A DNA stretch of 29,240 nucleotides from Bacteroidales bacterium UBA5762 (lineage in GTDB: Bacteria; Bacteroidota; Bacteroidia; Bacteroidales; TTA-H9), in the NCBI GenBank assembly GCA_002418865.1, contig DIEY01000011.1:1-29240 (forward strand), in the 5' to 3' direction. Below are positions 7,221 through 15,655 of the stretch, in pieces. A model generated the notes under the pieces. The model saw only the letters and a program-made list of their open reading frames with translations, did not search any database and was not told where the DNA came from. Positions within the stretch are counted from its first letter, which is position 1. Every line of letters begins with the position of its first letter. The position numbers and the translations under genes were made by a program.

Positions 7221-8588
7221 TTAAAAATCAATTTCAAAACGAATAGAAAACATCGAAAAATCTTCTCCGGCTTTCCCTTCAGTTTCAATGACTTCGAAAG
7301 GATTTTTTGTAAGATTGCCTTGAACATCATGTCCTACAAAAAGTTTTCCTTTGCCATTGGCGTATCTGTCGTGATTAAGATAGGCATAGTTGAACATAAC
7401 CTTCACACTGGAATTAACATGATAATTAATACCTGCTGTAATTCCTTCTCCGGCTCCTCCCATCAAGCCTTCCATGCTACTATTAAGGTCTAACATATCA
7501 TAGCGAAGAGCGAGTTCTATATCTCCCCATTTTCTTCCTCTCGTAGGTTGAGTAAACTCGCCATCTCTCTGATTATATTGATATTCACCTCCCAAAAGCA
7601 TACAACTACCCATAATATAGAATCCGTTGAAGTTTTCGTTAGGTAAATTATTTTTTCGATAAACATCGGTCAATAAATATTCACCTTGTAGTCTGAAATT
7701 GTGATAATAGACTGCCAGCTCGAAACCATTTTGCCATGTATAGTCTACATTGAGGATGTTATCAGTATCGAGGTATTTTTTTCGATTGATGTTAGTAAGA
7801 GAGCGCGTGCTGTAACGCACACTACCAGGGATCTCAGCGTCGGTTTTAGGCGTCCGGTAAGATGTTGCGGCCCCAATATGAATTCCATAACCGGATTTGT
7901 TGTAAAGCGGCATGAAAACAAGCTTACCCGTAAGTGAATAGCCCTCGTCAGTGCCAAAGTCTTTATTGTTGTCAACGGAATAAGTTCTTTCTTCCAAATC
8001 GCTGACGTTCTGAAAATAAACGCCTCCAATAGCTAATAACCAGTTGTAGTTGTATTGTAAGGCCAAACCGATGTGGCGAGAAGGAGCAAAAGCCGAAACA
8101 GCCATTGGCCTTTCCATAAAGGTCAAATAGCGTGAAGTAGTAGTAGATTCCATTGAGAAGCTTTCTTTGAAGTTACCGGCTCTTATCATCCAATGCTGAT
8201 TGGGAAAATATGCCAGGTAAGCATCTTTGAGTTCAAGCTCGGAATTAGCAAAGTCGAGGTCCAATTCGCCATACCATTTCTCGTTTAATTCGGTTTTCAT
8301 AGCGAGCCTTGCCCTGCGTATTGCTGTGCCATTACCTATCTCATTATAAGTATCACCGGTAAATATGGCACCATCTACCTGAACACGCGTATCGAACCAG
8401 ATTCTTTGCTTCTGGTCGCGACTTTCGAAGACAAGTGTCCCATTCCTGCGTTCAGCAATAAGTGGAATCCGATCCACACGAACTCCATACTGATTGTATC
8501 GAATGGTATCATTCTCCTTTTGAGCCCATAAGGGAATCCCTATGAGCATCAGAAGTCCGAAAAGTGAATAAGAGAGTTTTTGTTTCAT
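7221..8588 (-). CDS. Porin O/P family outer-membrane beta-barrel
   Basis: Predicted outer-membrane channel of 455 residues. A Sec signal peptide covers about residues 1-22 (basic MKQK, hydrophobic core, cleavage after LWA). The mature part alternates polar and hydrophobic residues in barrel strands (WYGELDLDFANSELELKDAYLAYF, WMIRAGNFKESFSME, DIELALRYDMLDL) and ends FSIRFEIDF with the terminal Phe expected for BAM-dependent insertion. The G-N-F-K-E-S and E-R-P segments and overall layout match the phosphate-selective porin O/P group, which is common in Bacteroidota. Substrate preference for phosphate or other anions is not proven by sequence. It is the first gene of a run that continues with the lamin-tail lipoprotein 29 nt downstream. 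The upstream 804 bp is non-coding and should carry its promoter. Confidence 0.87.
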   Translation of the reverse strand: MKQKLSYSLFGLLMLIGIPLWAQKENDTIRYNQYGVRVDRIPLIAERRNGTLVFESRDQKQRIWFDTRVQVDGAIFTGDTYNEIGNGTAIRRARLAMKTELNEKWYGELDLDFANSELELKDAYLAYFPNQHWMIRAGNFKESFSMESTTTSRYLTFMERPMAVSAFAPSRHIGLALQYNYNWLLAIGGVYFQNVSDLEERTYSVDNNKDFGTDEGYSLTGKLVFMPLYNKSGYGIHIGAATSYRTPKTDAEIPGSVRYSTRSLTNINRKKYLDTDNILNVDYTWQNGFELAVYYHNFRLQGEYLLTDVYRKNNLPNENFNGFYIMGSCMLLGGEYQYNQRDGEFTQPTRGRKWGDIELALRYDMLDLNSSMEGLMGGAGEGITAGINYHVNSSVKVMFNYAYLNHDRYANGKGKLFVGHDVQGNLTKNPFEVIETEGKAGEDFSMFSIRFEIDF

Positions 8589-9392
8589 GGGATTTTATTT
8601 AAGTGTTTAGAGGTTAGGTTCTTTTAAATTTAAAGCTGTATCGCATTGATTATTAATGTGCTCTAATAAATCATCATTGCCTTGCAAAATCGGTATTATT
8701 GATGCATTTAGAATGAATAATTATAGAAGATATATTGAGCTGTATTATCCAAAATTTTAAAACACTTTTATTTAGTTTTGTCATTTCGTATTCTTAGTAA
8801 AAAGGTTAGATTTTTGAATAACTCAAACAAAACCCTGAGATAATTTGGTTTAAAAAAATTCTGTAATTTGTGCAATCTAAGATTTTATGATACTTATCAA
8901 ATATTTGGATAGGGATCATTTTAGTATTTTGTTCTCTTTTCATGGTTTGGGTTTTGAATGATAACATTTAAGATAATCATTTTCATTTATTTATAAATAG
9001 CAAGATTATCATAATTCCATGATAGATATGGCGATGATTTGATATAGCAAACATATAAAGAAATCCTATTTTTTATGATGCTAAGAAAAAGAATTAGATT
9101 AAAGTATTTGTGATTCGGGGCTCATTTTATTAATAAGCAGGAATAGAGAGACATTTGAAAAATACAAGAGGGGAGGAACTTATTCGTAATAAATAATTTT
9201 ATCATTATTAGGTTAATCGTTAAACAATAGAGGTAAATTATCAACTTTAGAGAACATGAAGAAAAATACGACATAAAGACCAAGTAGACATAATGTTTTG
9301 GTTTTTTGTATAAAACCATTGTGTCCTTTGTAGTAAACAATATTATTTGAACAGAATATAATTTTTATATTTGCATCATAGAAAAGAGAAGC
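8589..9392. other. Long AT-rich intergenic region between divergent genes
   Basis: About 800 bp separate the porin start from the GGGP synthase start. It holds only short open frames with poor composition on the minus strand (around 9122-9479), which run into the GGGP synthase gene and its promoter, so I call none of them. A TAnnTTTG box on the minus strand (9048-9055) and one on the plus strand (8773-8780, TAGTTTTG) lie inside but have no well-placed partner. I see no tRNA, riboswitch or repeat array. A small RNA or decayed gene cannot be excluded. Confidence 0.6.
9346..9373 (+). promoter_or_regulatory. Candidate promoter of the GGGP synthase gene
   Basis: TTTG at 9346-9349 and TATATTTG at 9366-9373 match the Bacteroidetes -33 and -7 elements. 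The spacer is 16 nt, a few shorter than usual. The -7 box ends 19 nt before the ATG, giving a very short leader. Confidence 0.45.
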
Positions 9393-10130
9393 ATGGAGGT
9401 TTATTCGAGAATTATAGCCCGATGTGAAGAAGGCAAAGGCATGTTTGCCATACTGATAGATCCAGAAAAGATGCATCATAATGGTTTTAGCACCATAGCC
9501 CGCAAGGCCAATGATGCCAAAGTTGATTTATTTTTAATTGGGGGCAGTTTGTTAAGTGCCGATGTCATGGATGAATGTTTGCGTGAGATAAGAGCTGAAT
9601 CAGAAATTCCTCTTATTATTTTTCCAGGGAGCCTTTTTCAAATCAACAAAGCTGCCGATGCAATTTTGTTTTTAAGTTTAATTTCGGGTCGTAATCCGGA
9701 TTTGCTGATTGGGAATCATGTAATAGCCGCTCCGTATCTTCGAGAGAGTAAATTGGAAATCATACCTACAGGATATATGTTGATTGAGAGCGGGGTTGCT
9801 ACTACAGTTTTATATATGAGTGGCACTTTCCCCATTCCTCATTACAAGGATGAGATTGCTGTAAATACGGCTATGGCTGGTGAAATGCTTGGTTTGAAAA
9901 TGATTTATTTAGACGCAGGTAGTGGTGCCACTTTGCCGGTGTCGGCTTCTATGATAAGCAAAGTAAAAGAGGCAATTAAGGTTCCACTAGTGGTGGGAGG
10001 TGGAATTAATACTCCCGAAAAAGCTTATCAGGCAAGAAAAGCTGGAGCTGACCTCATTGTCGTTGGTAATGCCATTGAAAAAGATTTTAACTTGATTGAC
10101 GAAATCTCGAGCTGTGTACACGAAAATTAG
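9393..10130 (+). CDS. Geranylgeranylglyceryl phosphate synthase family protein (PcrB/GGGPS-like)
   Basis: Soluble TIM-barrel prenyltransferase of 245 residues. The family joins a polyprenyl diphosphate to sn-glycerol-1-phosphate, the first ether-lipid step in Archaea; Firmicutes PcrB makes heptaprenylglyceryl phosphate, and Bacteroidota carry their own group. Visible motifs are ILIDPEK (20-26, acidic residue near Mg2+/diphosphate), PTGYMLIESG (125-134), IYLDAGSGA (171-179), VVGGGINTPEKA (200-211) and VVGNAIE (223-229), the last two forming the glycerol-phosphate binding site. Length is close to other Bacteroidota members. It lies upstream of hflX with a 195-bp gap and its own likely promoter, so an operon is not obvious. 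No glycerol-1-phosphate dehydrogenase or second prenyltransferase is in the window, so the product and its use are unknown. Confidence 0.88.
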   Translation: MEVYSRIIARCEEGKGMFAILIDPEKMHHNGFSTIARKANDAKVDLFLIGGSLLSADVMDECLREIRAESEIPLIIFPGSLFQINKAADAILFLSLISGRNPDLLIGNHVIAAPYLRESKLEIIPTGYMLIESGVATTVLYMSGTFPIPHYKDEIAVNTAMAGEMLGLKMIYLDAGSGATLPVSASMISKVKEAIKVPLVVGGGINTPEKAYQARKAGADLIVVGNAIEKDFNLIDEISSCVHEN

Positions 10131-10183
10131 CAAACCGCCTTTTTATTGTATCTATTTTCAACACTAAGAGCCACTTATCGTTA

Positions 10184-10199
10184 ATGATTAGATAATCAT
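10184..10199. repeat. Short palindrome in the GGGPS-hflX gap
   Basis: ATGATTA-GA-TAATCAT is a 7-bp inverted repeat with a 2-nt centre in the 195-bp spacer ahead of hflX. It could be an operator for a dimeric regulator or chance in AT-rich DNA. No promoter box of good quality is visible beside it. Confidence 0.25.
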
Positions 10200-10325
10200 A
10201 GAAAATGCCTATGCGGTGGAGTTAATAAACTTTAGTATGATTGACCGTAGTTCGATGGGAGTTGTATTGAGTTTCGAAATGGAATTAAAATTGCAGCATG
10301 CTTGATAAGTAGATGAAAATATTGT

Positions 10326-11483
10326 ATGACTGAAAGCATCACTAAAAAAGAATCTGCCGTTGTTGTAGGATTGATTACACCTGAACAATCTGTTGATAAA
10401 TCGAGAGAATATTTAGATGAGCTTGAATTTTTGGCCGATACTGCAGGGGCTGTCGTCAAGAAAAGATTTGTTCAACGTCTTCCTTATCCCGACCCCAAGA
10501 CCTTTGTTGGAAAAGGGAAATTGAAGGAAATTTTTAATTATGTTACGGATAATCATATAGATATAATTATTTTCGATGATGAGTTATCGGCCTCCCAGTT
10601 GAGGAATTTGAGTATGGAACTTCCATGCAAGATATTGGATCGAAATAATTTAATTCTTGACATTTTTGCGCGTAGGGCACGCACTGCTGATGCTATTACT
10701 CAGGTAGAATTAGCGCAATATGAATACATGTTACCTCGCCTCACACGTATGTGGACTCACCTCGAGAAACAACGTGGGGGAATTGGTCTGAGGGGACCAG
10801 GTGAAAAAGAAATAGAGACCGACCGTCGTTTGATCCGAAAACGTATTGCTTTGCTAAAAAGTCAGTTAGAACAAATTGACCAAATAAAGCAAACCCAGCG
10901 CAAATCGCGCAGCAGTTTGGTAAGGGTGGCTCTTGTGGGATATACTAATGTGGGCAAATCGACGATAATGAATTTATTGAGCAAGTCGAGTGTTTTTGCT
11001 GAGGATAAGCTTTTTGCCACCCTTGATACTACGGTTCGCCGGGTGGTCATCGATCAAACACCATTTTTACTTTCCGATACCGTCGGATTTATCAGAAAAT
11101 TGCCTCCTTCCCTCATCGAATCGTTTAAATCAACCTTAGATGAAGTGAGGGAAGCCGATATTTTGCTGCATGTTGCCGACGTCTCGCATCCAGCTATAGA
11201 AGAACAAATCGACGTTGTAAAACAAACACTAATGGAAATTGGTGCTGCTGAAAAAATCATGATTACATTACTCAACAAAGCTGACCTTTTAGCACAACAA
11301 ACCTCTTTTGGAGTTATTTCGAATTCATTTCCCCGCTGGATAATCGATAATAATCAACCTTGTTTACTTATTTCGGCTACCAAGCAGCAAGGAACTCAGG
11401 ATTTGAAAGATATGCTCGTGGAGGAGGTGCGTTGTATATATCGCCATCGCTATCCTTACAAAACCCGTTATGATGATTTATAA
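10326..11483 (+). CDS. hflX: Ribosome-associated GTPase HflX
   Basis: Cytosolic GTPase of 385 residues that binds the 50S subunit and can split stalled or stressed ribosomes. The N-terminal HflX domain (about 10-195) contains YPDPKTFVGKGKLKEI, the ILDRNNLILDIFARRARTADAITQVELAQ signature region and the glycine-rich GGIGLRGPGEKEIETDRR segment near 151-168. The G domain follows with the P-loop GYTNVGKST (205-213), the ATLDTT switch I (231-236), G3 DTVGF (251-255) and G4 NKAD (317-320); a late ISATKQ provides G5. All key residues are intact. The start ATG at 10326 agrees with the family N-terminus. It is convergent with the transaldolase gene, with 18 nt between stops. Confidence 0.95.
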   Translation: MTESITKKESAVVVGLITPEQSVDKSREYLDELEFLADTAGAVVKKRFVQRLPYPDPKTFVGKGKLKEIFNYVTDNHIDIIIFDDELSASQLRNLSMELPCKILDRNNLILDIFARRARTADAITQVELAQYEYMLPRLTRMWTHLEKQRGGIGLRGPGEKEIETDRRLIRKRIALLKSQLEQIDQIKQTQRKSRSSLVRVALVGYTNVGKSTIMNLLSKSSVFAEDKLFATLDTTVRRVVIDQTPFLLSDTVGFIRKLPPSLIESFKSTLDEVREADILLHVADVSHPAIEEQIDVVKQTLMEIGAAEKIMITLLNKADLLAQQTSFGVISNSFPRWIIDNNQPCLLISATKQQGTQDLKDMLVEEVRCIYRHRYPYKTRYDDL

Positions 11484-11501
11484 TGACAAACATCGAAAAT
11501 C

Positions 11502-12464
11502 TCAGGAGAAAAAATGGAGTTTTAAGAAATTTTCCAGTTTGATTAGATCGTCTTTAAATCGTCGAATTCCTTCGGCCAGTTTCTCGGTTGCCATGGCATC
11601 TTCGTTAAGATACCAGCGAAATGATTTTTCGTCAGCCGGTAAACGGACAAAATCGAGTTGAGCAGATTTTTGGGGGTCGAGTTGGCAAACCACTTTGCGA
11701 TCGGAGTTTTCGAGTTCTTGCAGCAAAGCAGGTGATATAGTCAACAGATCACAACCTGCGAGTGCTATTATCTGATCTATGTTTCTAAAGCTGGCGGCCA
11801 TAATCTCTGTAGAATATCCAAATCTCTTATAATAATTGAATATCTCGGTAACGCTTTTTACACCTGGGTCTTCTTCTACCGGAATTGAACTGAGTTTTTT
11901 TTCTTTTAAATACCAATCGAGGATGCGTCCTACAAAAGGCGATATAAGGGTGACACCCGCCTCAGCACAAGCCACAGCTTGAATCTTCGAAAAAAGCAAG
12001 GTAAGATTACAATGAATGCCCTCTTTTTCGAGAATTTCGGCAGCTTTTATGCCTTCCCATGTACTCGCTATCTTAATTAAAACGCGAGATCGATCTATGC
12101 CTGCCTCTTCATATAAATCAATCAAATGTCTTGCCTTAACTATACTTGCTTGTGTATCGAAAGACAAACGCGCATCTATTTCAGTGCTTACCCTACCTGG
12201 GACAATCTTTAAAATTTCTATCCCAAACAGAACAGCCATCTCATCCAAACAAAACTGAAGCTGCTCATAAGGATCGGATGTTTTTTGTTTTGCCTTAGCA
12301 ACGGCTTTTTCTGACAGATACCTATATTTTTCCTGGCTGGCAGCTGCATAAATCAGAGAGGGATTTGTGGTTGCATCTATGGGGCGATAAGCGAGAATAG
12401 ATTCAAAATCGCCAGTATCGGCTACTACTTTGCTAAACTGTCTAAGTTGTTCGAGACTATTCAT
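11502..12464 (-). CDS. tal: Transaldolase (TalB type)
   Basis: Pentose phosphate pathway enzyme of 320 residues that moves a dihydroxyacetone unit from sedoheptulose 7-phosphate to glyceraldehyde 3-phosphate. The alpha/beta barrel is complete. Signatures are DATTNPSLI (30-38), GRVSTEIDARLSFD (90-103) and RVLIKIASTWEGI (127-139), where K131 is the Schiff-base lysine. LISPFVGRILDWY and MAASFRN are also typical. Length and motif spacing match the long Escherichia coli TalB class rather than the short TalC class. It is divergent from lnt; a TAnnTTTG box at 12499-12506 on the minus strand is well placed as its promoter. Its stop faces the hflX stop. Confidence 0.95.
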   Translation of the reverse strand: MNSLEQLRQFSKVVADTGDFESILAYRPIDATTNPSLIYAAASQEKYRYLSEKAVAKAKQKTSDPYEQLQFCLDEMAVLFGIEILKIVPGRVSTEIDARLSFDTQASIVKARHLIDLYEEAGIDRSRVLIKIASTWEGIKAAEILEKEGIHCNLTLLFSKIQAVACAEAGVTLISPFVGRILDWYLKEKKLSSIPVEEDPGVKSVTEIFNYYKRFGYSTEIMAASFRNIDQIIALAGCDLLTISPALLQELENSDRKVVCQLDPQKSAQLDFVRLPADEKSFRWYLNEDAMATEKLAEGIRRFKDDLIKLENFLKLHFFS

Positions 12465-12498
12465 ACTGCAGTAATTTTTATGAAAATATCATGAAGCA

Positions 12499-12506
12499 CA
12501 AAAATA
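12499..12506 (-). promoter_or_regulatory. Candidate -7 box for transaldolase
   Basis: On the minus strand this reads TATTTTTG, matching TAnnTTTG, and ends 34 nt before the transaldolase ATG at 12464. No clear TTTG partner lies 19-21 nt further upstream, so only the -7 element supports it. Confidence 0.4.
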
Positions 12507-12558
12507 ATGAACCACATTCAACTAATTGCATCATCTTCCTTCAATCTGCAAAACCTTC

Positions 12559-12566
12559 TATCTTTG
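12559..12566 (+). promoter_or_regulatory. Candidate -7 box for lnt
   Basis: TATCTTTG matches the Bacteroidetes -7 element and ends 17 nt before the ATG at 12584. It lies inside the in-frame upstream extension that would begin at 12491, so it argues for the later start. Confidence 0.5.
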
Positions 12567-12583
12567 AACCCAAAATCGAAAGG

Positions 12584-14209
12584 ATGGAACTGAGGAAATG
12601 GCATTTGGCTTTATTGGCTTCACTTTCAGGGCTTCTTCTTGCTTTTTCGTGGCCCACTAAAGGTTTCCCTGGTTTACTATTTATAGCCTGGGTTCCTTTG
12701 TTTTTTATCGAACAATATTTTTTCGAGCATAAAGATAGAAATGGGAATTGGAGTTTGTTCATTTGGGTTTATTTAGCCTTTTTCATCTGGAATGCCCTCA
12801 CAACATGGTGGATTTGGAACTCTACCAAAGTTGGAAGTATTGCTGCAATTATACTCAATAGTTTATTTATGGCTATTGTATTCAATCTTTATCACATCAC
12901 GCGTCGAAAGTTAAGACAGGGGCAACAATTTAGCTGGCTTATCTTATTTTACTGGCCTGCCTGGGAATTCCTTCACCTAAACTGGGATTTTTCATGGCCA
13001 TGGCTCAGCCTCGGGAATGGCTTTGCATCGCATATACAATGGATACAATGGTATGAATACACCGGAATATTAGGAGGGACGTTTTGGGTATTATTTTCTA
13101 ACTTATTGATATTTATCTTACTGAAGAATATTTTTGCTCGTACGATATCGCCTTTAGGAATAAGTGTGATAGGGGTTATCATTGTGTTGTGGATTGCTAT
13201 TCCATTGGTATTTTCGTTTCAGAGATATAAGAACTATAGTGAGCAAGGTACGACAGCTGAGGTGGTTATAGTGCAGCCCAATTTAGATCCATGGAATGAG
13301 CAGTTTGAGATGCCAGTAGAAGAAGTATTGCGTCGTAGCCTCGATTTGGTACTTCCGCTTATCGATTCGAGTGTAGATTTTTTAGTAGCACCTGAATCGG
13401 CTATACAGGAAAATATCTGGCAAAATCATCCTTGGAATGCTCAAAGCATTCAGCTTTTAAGAGAATTTGTGGCACAACATCCTCATCTGTCAATTCTGAT
13501 AGGGGCATCCACCTTTAGAAAGTTTGAACCTGGCGAACCCCTTTCATCAACGGCAAGAAAATTTACTGATGGCAGTGGCTATTATGATGCCTATAATACT
13601 GCTCTTGTAATAGATACAGCTGATGAACTTGGCTATTACCACAAATCGAAATTAGTTCCCGGCCCTGAAAAACTTCCTTTCCCCAAGATTACACGTCCTC
13701 TTCAAGAGGTGGTTCTGAATTTTGGAGGTACAACGGGCAGCCTGGCAACTTCTTCAGAGCGTATGGTCTTTTCACATAAAAAAATTGGAGCTCGATTCAA
13801 TGCGGCTATTTGTTATGAATCGGTTTATGGCGAATTTATGACGGGTTTTATCAGAAATGGTTCGCAGCTGATATGTGTAATGACTAATGATGGATGGTGG
13901 GGTAATACAGAAGGACATCGCCAGCATTTAACCTTTTCGTCTCTAAGAGCTATAGAAACGAGAAGGTGCGTAGTAAGAGCTGCCAATACTGGAATTTCGT
14001 GTTTTGTCAATCAAAAAGGGGATATCTTGCAACCTATTCCCTACTGGACGCAAGGAGCTATTAAAGGACAAGTTCATTTGAACAATGAATTAACTTTTTA
14101 TGCAAAATATGGCGATTATATTGGACGCATTTCTGTTTTAGTTAGTATCTTGTTCCTTCTTCTTACCCTTTCGTACGGTTTGATGAAAAAAGGCAAATTA
14201 AAATCTTGA
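12584..14209 (+). CDS. lnt: Apolipoprotein N-acyltransferase
   Basis: Inner-membrane enzyme that adds the third acyl chain to the N-terminal Cys of lipoproteins. From the ATG at 12584 it has 541 residues: several N-terminal TM helices (about 8-210), a periplasmic nitrilase-like domain (about 225-490) and a final TM helix near the C-terminus. The Glu-Lys-Cys triad is present as E271 (VAPESAI), K354 (YYHKSKLVPGPEKLPF) and C410 (AAICYES), numbered from this start. MTNDGWWGNTEGHRQH and AIETRRCVVRAANTGIS are further family blocks. An in-frame ATG exists at 12491, but that extension lacks membrane character and overlaps both the lnt -7 box and the transaldolase promoter, so I reject it. It would mature lipoproteins such as the lamin-tail protein in this window. 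Confidence 0.93.
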   Translation: MELRKWHLALLASLSGLLLAFSWPTKGFPGLLFIAWVPLFFIEQYFFEHKDRNGNWSLFIWVYLAFFIWNALTTWWIWNSTKVGSIAAIILNSLFMAIVFNLYHITRRKLRQGQQFSWLILFYWPAWEFLHLNWDFSWPWLSLGNGFASHIQWIQWYEYTGILGGTFWVLFSNLLIFILLKNIFARTISPLGISVIGVIIVLWIAIPLVFSFQRYKNYSEQGTTAEVVIVQPNLDPWNEQFEMPVEEVLRRSLDLVLPLIDSSVDFLVAPESAIQENIWQNHPWNAQSIQLLREFVAQHPHLSILIGASTFRKFEPGEPLSSTARKFTDGSGYYDAYNTALVIDTADELGYYHKSKLVPGPEKLPFPKITRPLQEVVLNFGGTTGSLATSSERMVFSHKKIGARFNAAICYESVYGEFMTGFIRNGSQLICVMTNDGWWGNTEGHRQHLTFSSLRAIETRRCVVRAANTGISCFVNQKGDILQPIPYWTQGAIKGQVHLNNELTFYAKYGDYIGRISVLVSILFLLLTLSYGLMKKGKLKS

Positions 14210-14229
14210 TATTTTCTTTCTCATTAATT

Positions 14230-15468
14230 TTAGAAAGTAGAACGCATAGCTTCGACAGGATCCATACGTGCCGCTAAGTATGACGGAACAATACCTGCAA
14301 TCAATCCAATAACGATAGAAACCGTGATTCCAAGCACAATATTTGCCAAGGTAAGCACGAGTTGAAATTGGAAAGCATAAGTACTGATTAACGTAAATAT
14401 AAAAATGATGAGCAAGCCCAAAATGCCACCTAAAAGGCTTAAGAAGACTGCTTCGAAGAGGAATTGGAGAAGAATGAAATAACTCTTAGCACCGAGTGCT
14501 TTTTGAATTCCTATTATACTGGTTCGTTCTTTAACCGATACAAACATAATATTGGCTATACCAAATCCACCCACAAGCAGTGAGAAACCGCCGATTATCC
14601 AGCCAATGAAAGCCATTATGCGAAAGAATTGTTCGAATTGCGTACTAATGGTACTTATTTCGTTGATGGAGAAATTGTCTTCCATTCCAGGTGATAATTT
14701 CCGTATCGAGCGCATGATTCCTGTAAGTTCGTCAATAAGTTCTTGTTTACTGATACCCTCTTTAGGACTTACCGCGATAGAACCATCTCGATCGATGTTG
14801 AGAAAATTGGCAGCAAAAAGTAAAGGTACGATGACTTGTTCATCATGGCTTTCACCCATATTGTTTCCTTCCTTTTTTAATACCCCAATCACCTCGGTTT
14901 TTAAACCATAAATTTTAACCTGTTGTCCAACCGCAGGTTCACCATCGAATAATTTTTGTGCAATGGTATTTCCCAATATCACTACATTTCTTCCATTATT
15001 GGTTTCGAGAGGCGAGAAATAGCGACCTTCGGCTATTTCTATATTCCGCAGTTTGAAATAATCGTACGTAACTGCTAACACTGTAATATTATTCAAGCTG
15101 TGTCTTAGGCTTTTTACTGTTCGGTTTGTACCGGTTAGAAATGCCATGGCATCTGCAGTTTGTGAACGTTCCTGCAGTTTTTTCAATTCTTCCAGTTTGG
15201 TCTCGGGGCGGTTTACATATCTCCACCATGGATAATCTTCTACAAATAACCACGGCCATTTCTGAATGTAAACTACATTGCTTCCCAATGATTCTATGCT
15301 CGATTTAATTGATCTCTCCATAGAATCAAAAACGGTAAATACCGAAACCACACAAAATATTCCAATGGTTATGCCCAGCAGAGACAAAATAGTACGCGTT
15401 CTATTTGCGCTAATCTCGGCCGCAGCCATAAGATAGCTTTCTCTGATGAGCTTGAATAGAATCAACAT
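14230..15468 (-). CDS. MacB/FtsX-type ABC transporter permease
   Basis: Inner-membrane permease of 412 residues. It has one N-terminal TM helix (about 22-45, RTILSLLGITIGIFCVVSVF), a periplasmic MacB core domain (about 50-265) and an FtsX domain with three TM helices in the last 145 residues. It ends in the conserved SYLAARMDPVEAMR motif. Such mechanotransmission-type proteins work with a separate ATPase to export peptides, lipoproteins or toxic compounds. No ATPase gene adjoins it, so its partner must be encoded elsewhere. The ATG at 15468 is preferred to the one at 15495, which lies within a TAGGTTTG promoter box. It is convergent with lnt (20 nt between stops) and divergent from purH. Confidence 0.9.
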   Translation of the reverse strand: MLILFKLIRESYLMAAAEISANRTRTILSLLGITIGIFCVVSVFTVFDSMERSIKSSIESLGSNVVYIQKWPWLFVEDYPWWRYVNRPETKLEELKKLQERSQTADAMAFLTGTNRTVKSLRHSLNNITVLAVTYDYFKLRNIEIAEGRYFSPLETNNGRNVVILGNTIAQKLFDGEPAVGQQVKIYGLKTEVIGVLKKEGNNMGESHDEQVIVPLLFAANFLNIDRDGSIAVSPKEGISKQELIDELTGIMRSIRKLSPGMEDNFSINEISTISTQFEQFFRIMAFIGWIIGGFSLLVGGFGIANIMFVSVKERTSIIGIQKALGAKSYFILLQFLFEAVFLSLLGGILGLLIIFIFTLISTYAFQFQLVLTLANIVLGITVSIVIGLIAGIVPSYLAARMDPVEAMRSTF

Positions 15469-15492
15469 AAATTTTTTGTTATGATGACATTG

Positions 15493-15527
15493 CAAACCTA
15501 CTAATAAAGCAGTTATCCTCTACCAAA
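15493..15527 (-). promoter_or_regulatory. Candidate promoter of the ABC permease
   Basis: On the minus strand TTTG (15527-15524) and TAGGTTTG (15500-15493) are separated by 23 nt, the upper end of the range seen in Bacteroidetes promoters. The box ends 24 nt before the ATG at 15468 and makes the ATG at 15495 unlikely as a start. Confidence 0.5.
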
Positions 15528-15620
15528 TCGTATCACTTAAAATAGAAATTTCAGATGGATTTTTTGCTGCATGCAGGCATTTTAGCTATAATTGCAACCC
15601 TATTGCATTGATAGTAAATA

Positions 15621-15628
15621 TAACTTTA
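15621..15628 (+). promoter_or_regulatory. Weak candidate -7 box for the purH-mreB-mreC operon
   Basis: TAACTTTA is one mismatch from TAnnTTTG and ends 27 nt before the purH ATG. No convincing -33 partner is at the right distance. It is listed because position and orientation fit. Confidence 0.3.
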
Positions 15629-15655
15629 TGAGCTCTTTCAATCATTCAATTCATC

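Noticed and set aside
9122..9479. Minus-strand small open frames upstream of GGGP synthase
   Set aside because: They are rich in Phe, Ile and Leu as expected from AT-rich non-coding DNA, and one overlaps the GGGPS coding start and promoter.
15469..15495. Upstream ATG of the ABC permease
   Set aside because: The ATG lies inside a TAGGTTTG promoter box; the start at 15468 gives a normal permease N-terminus.
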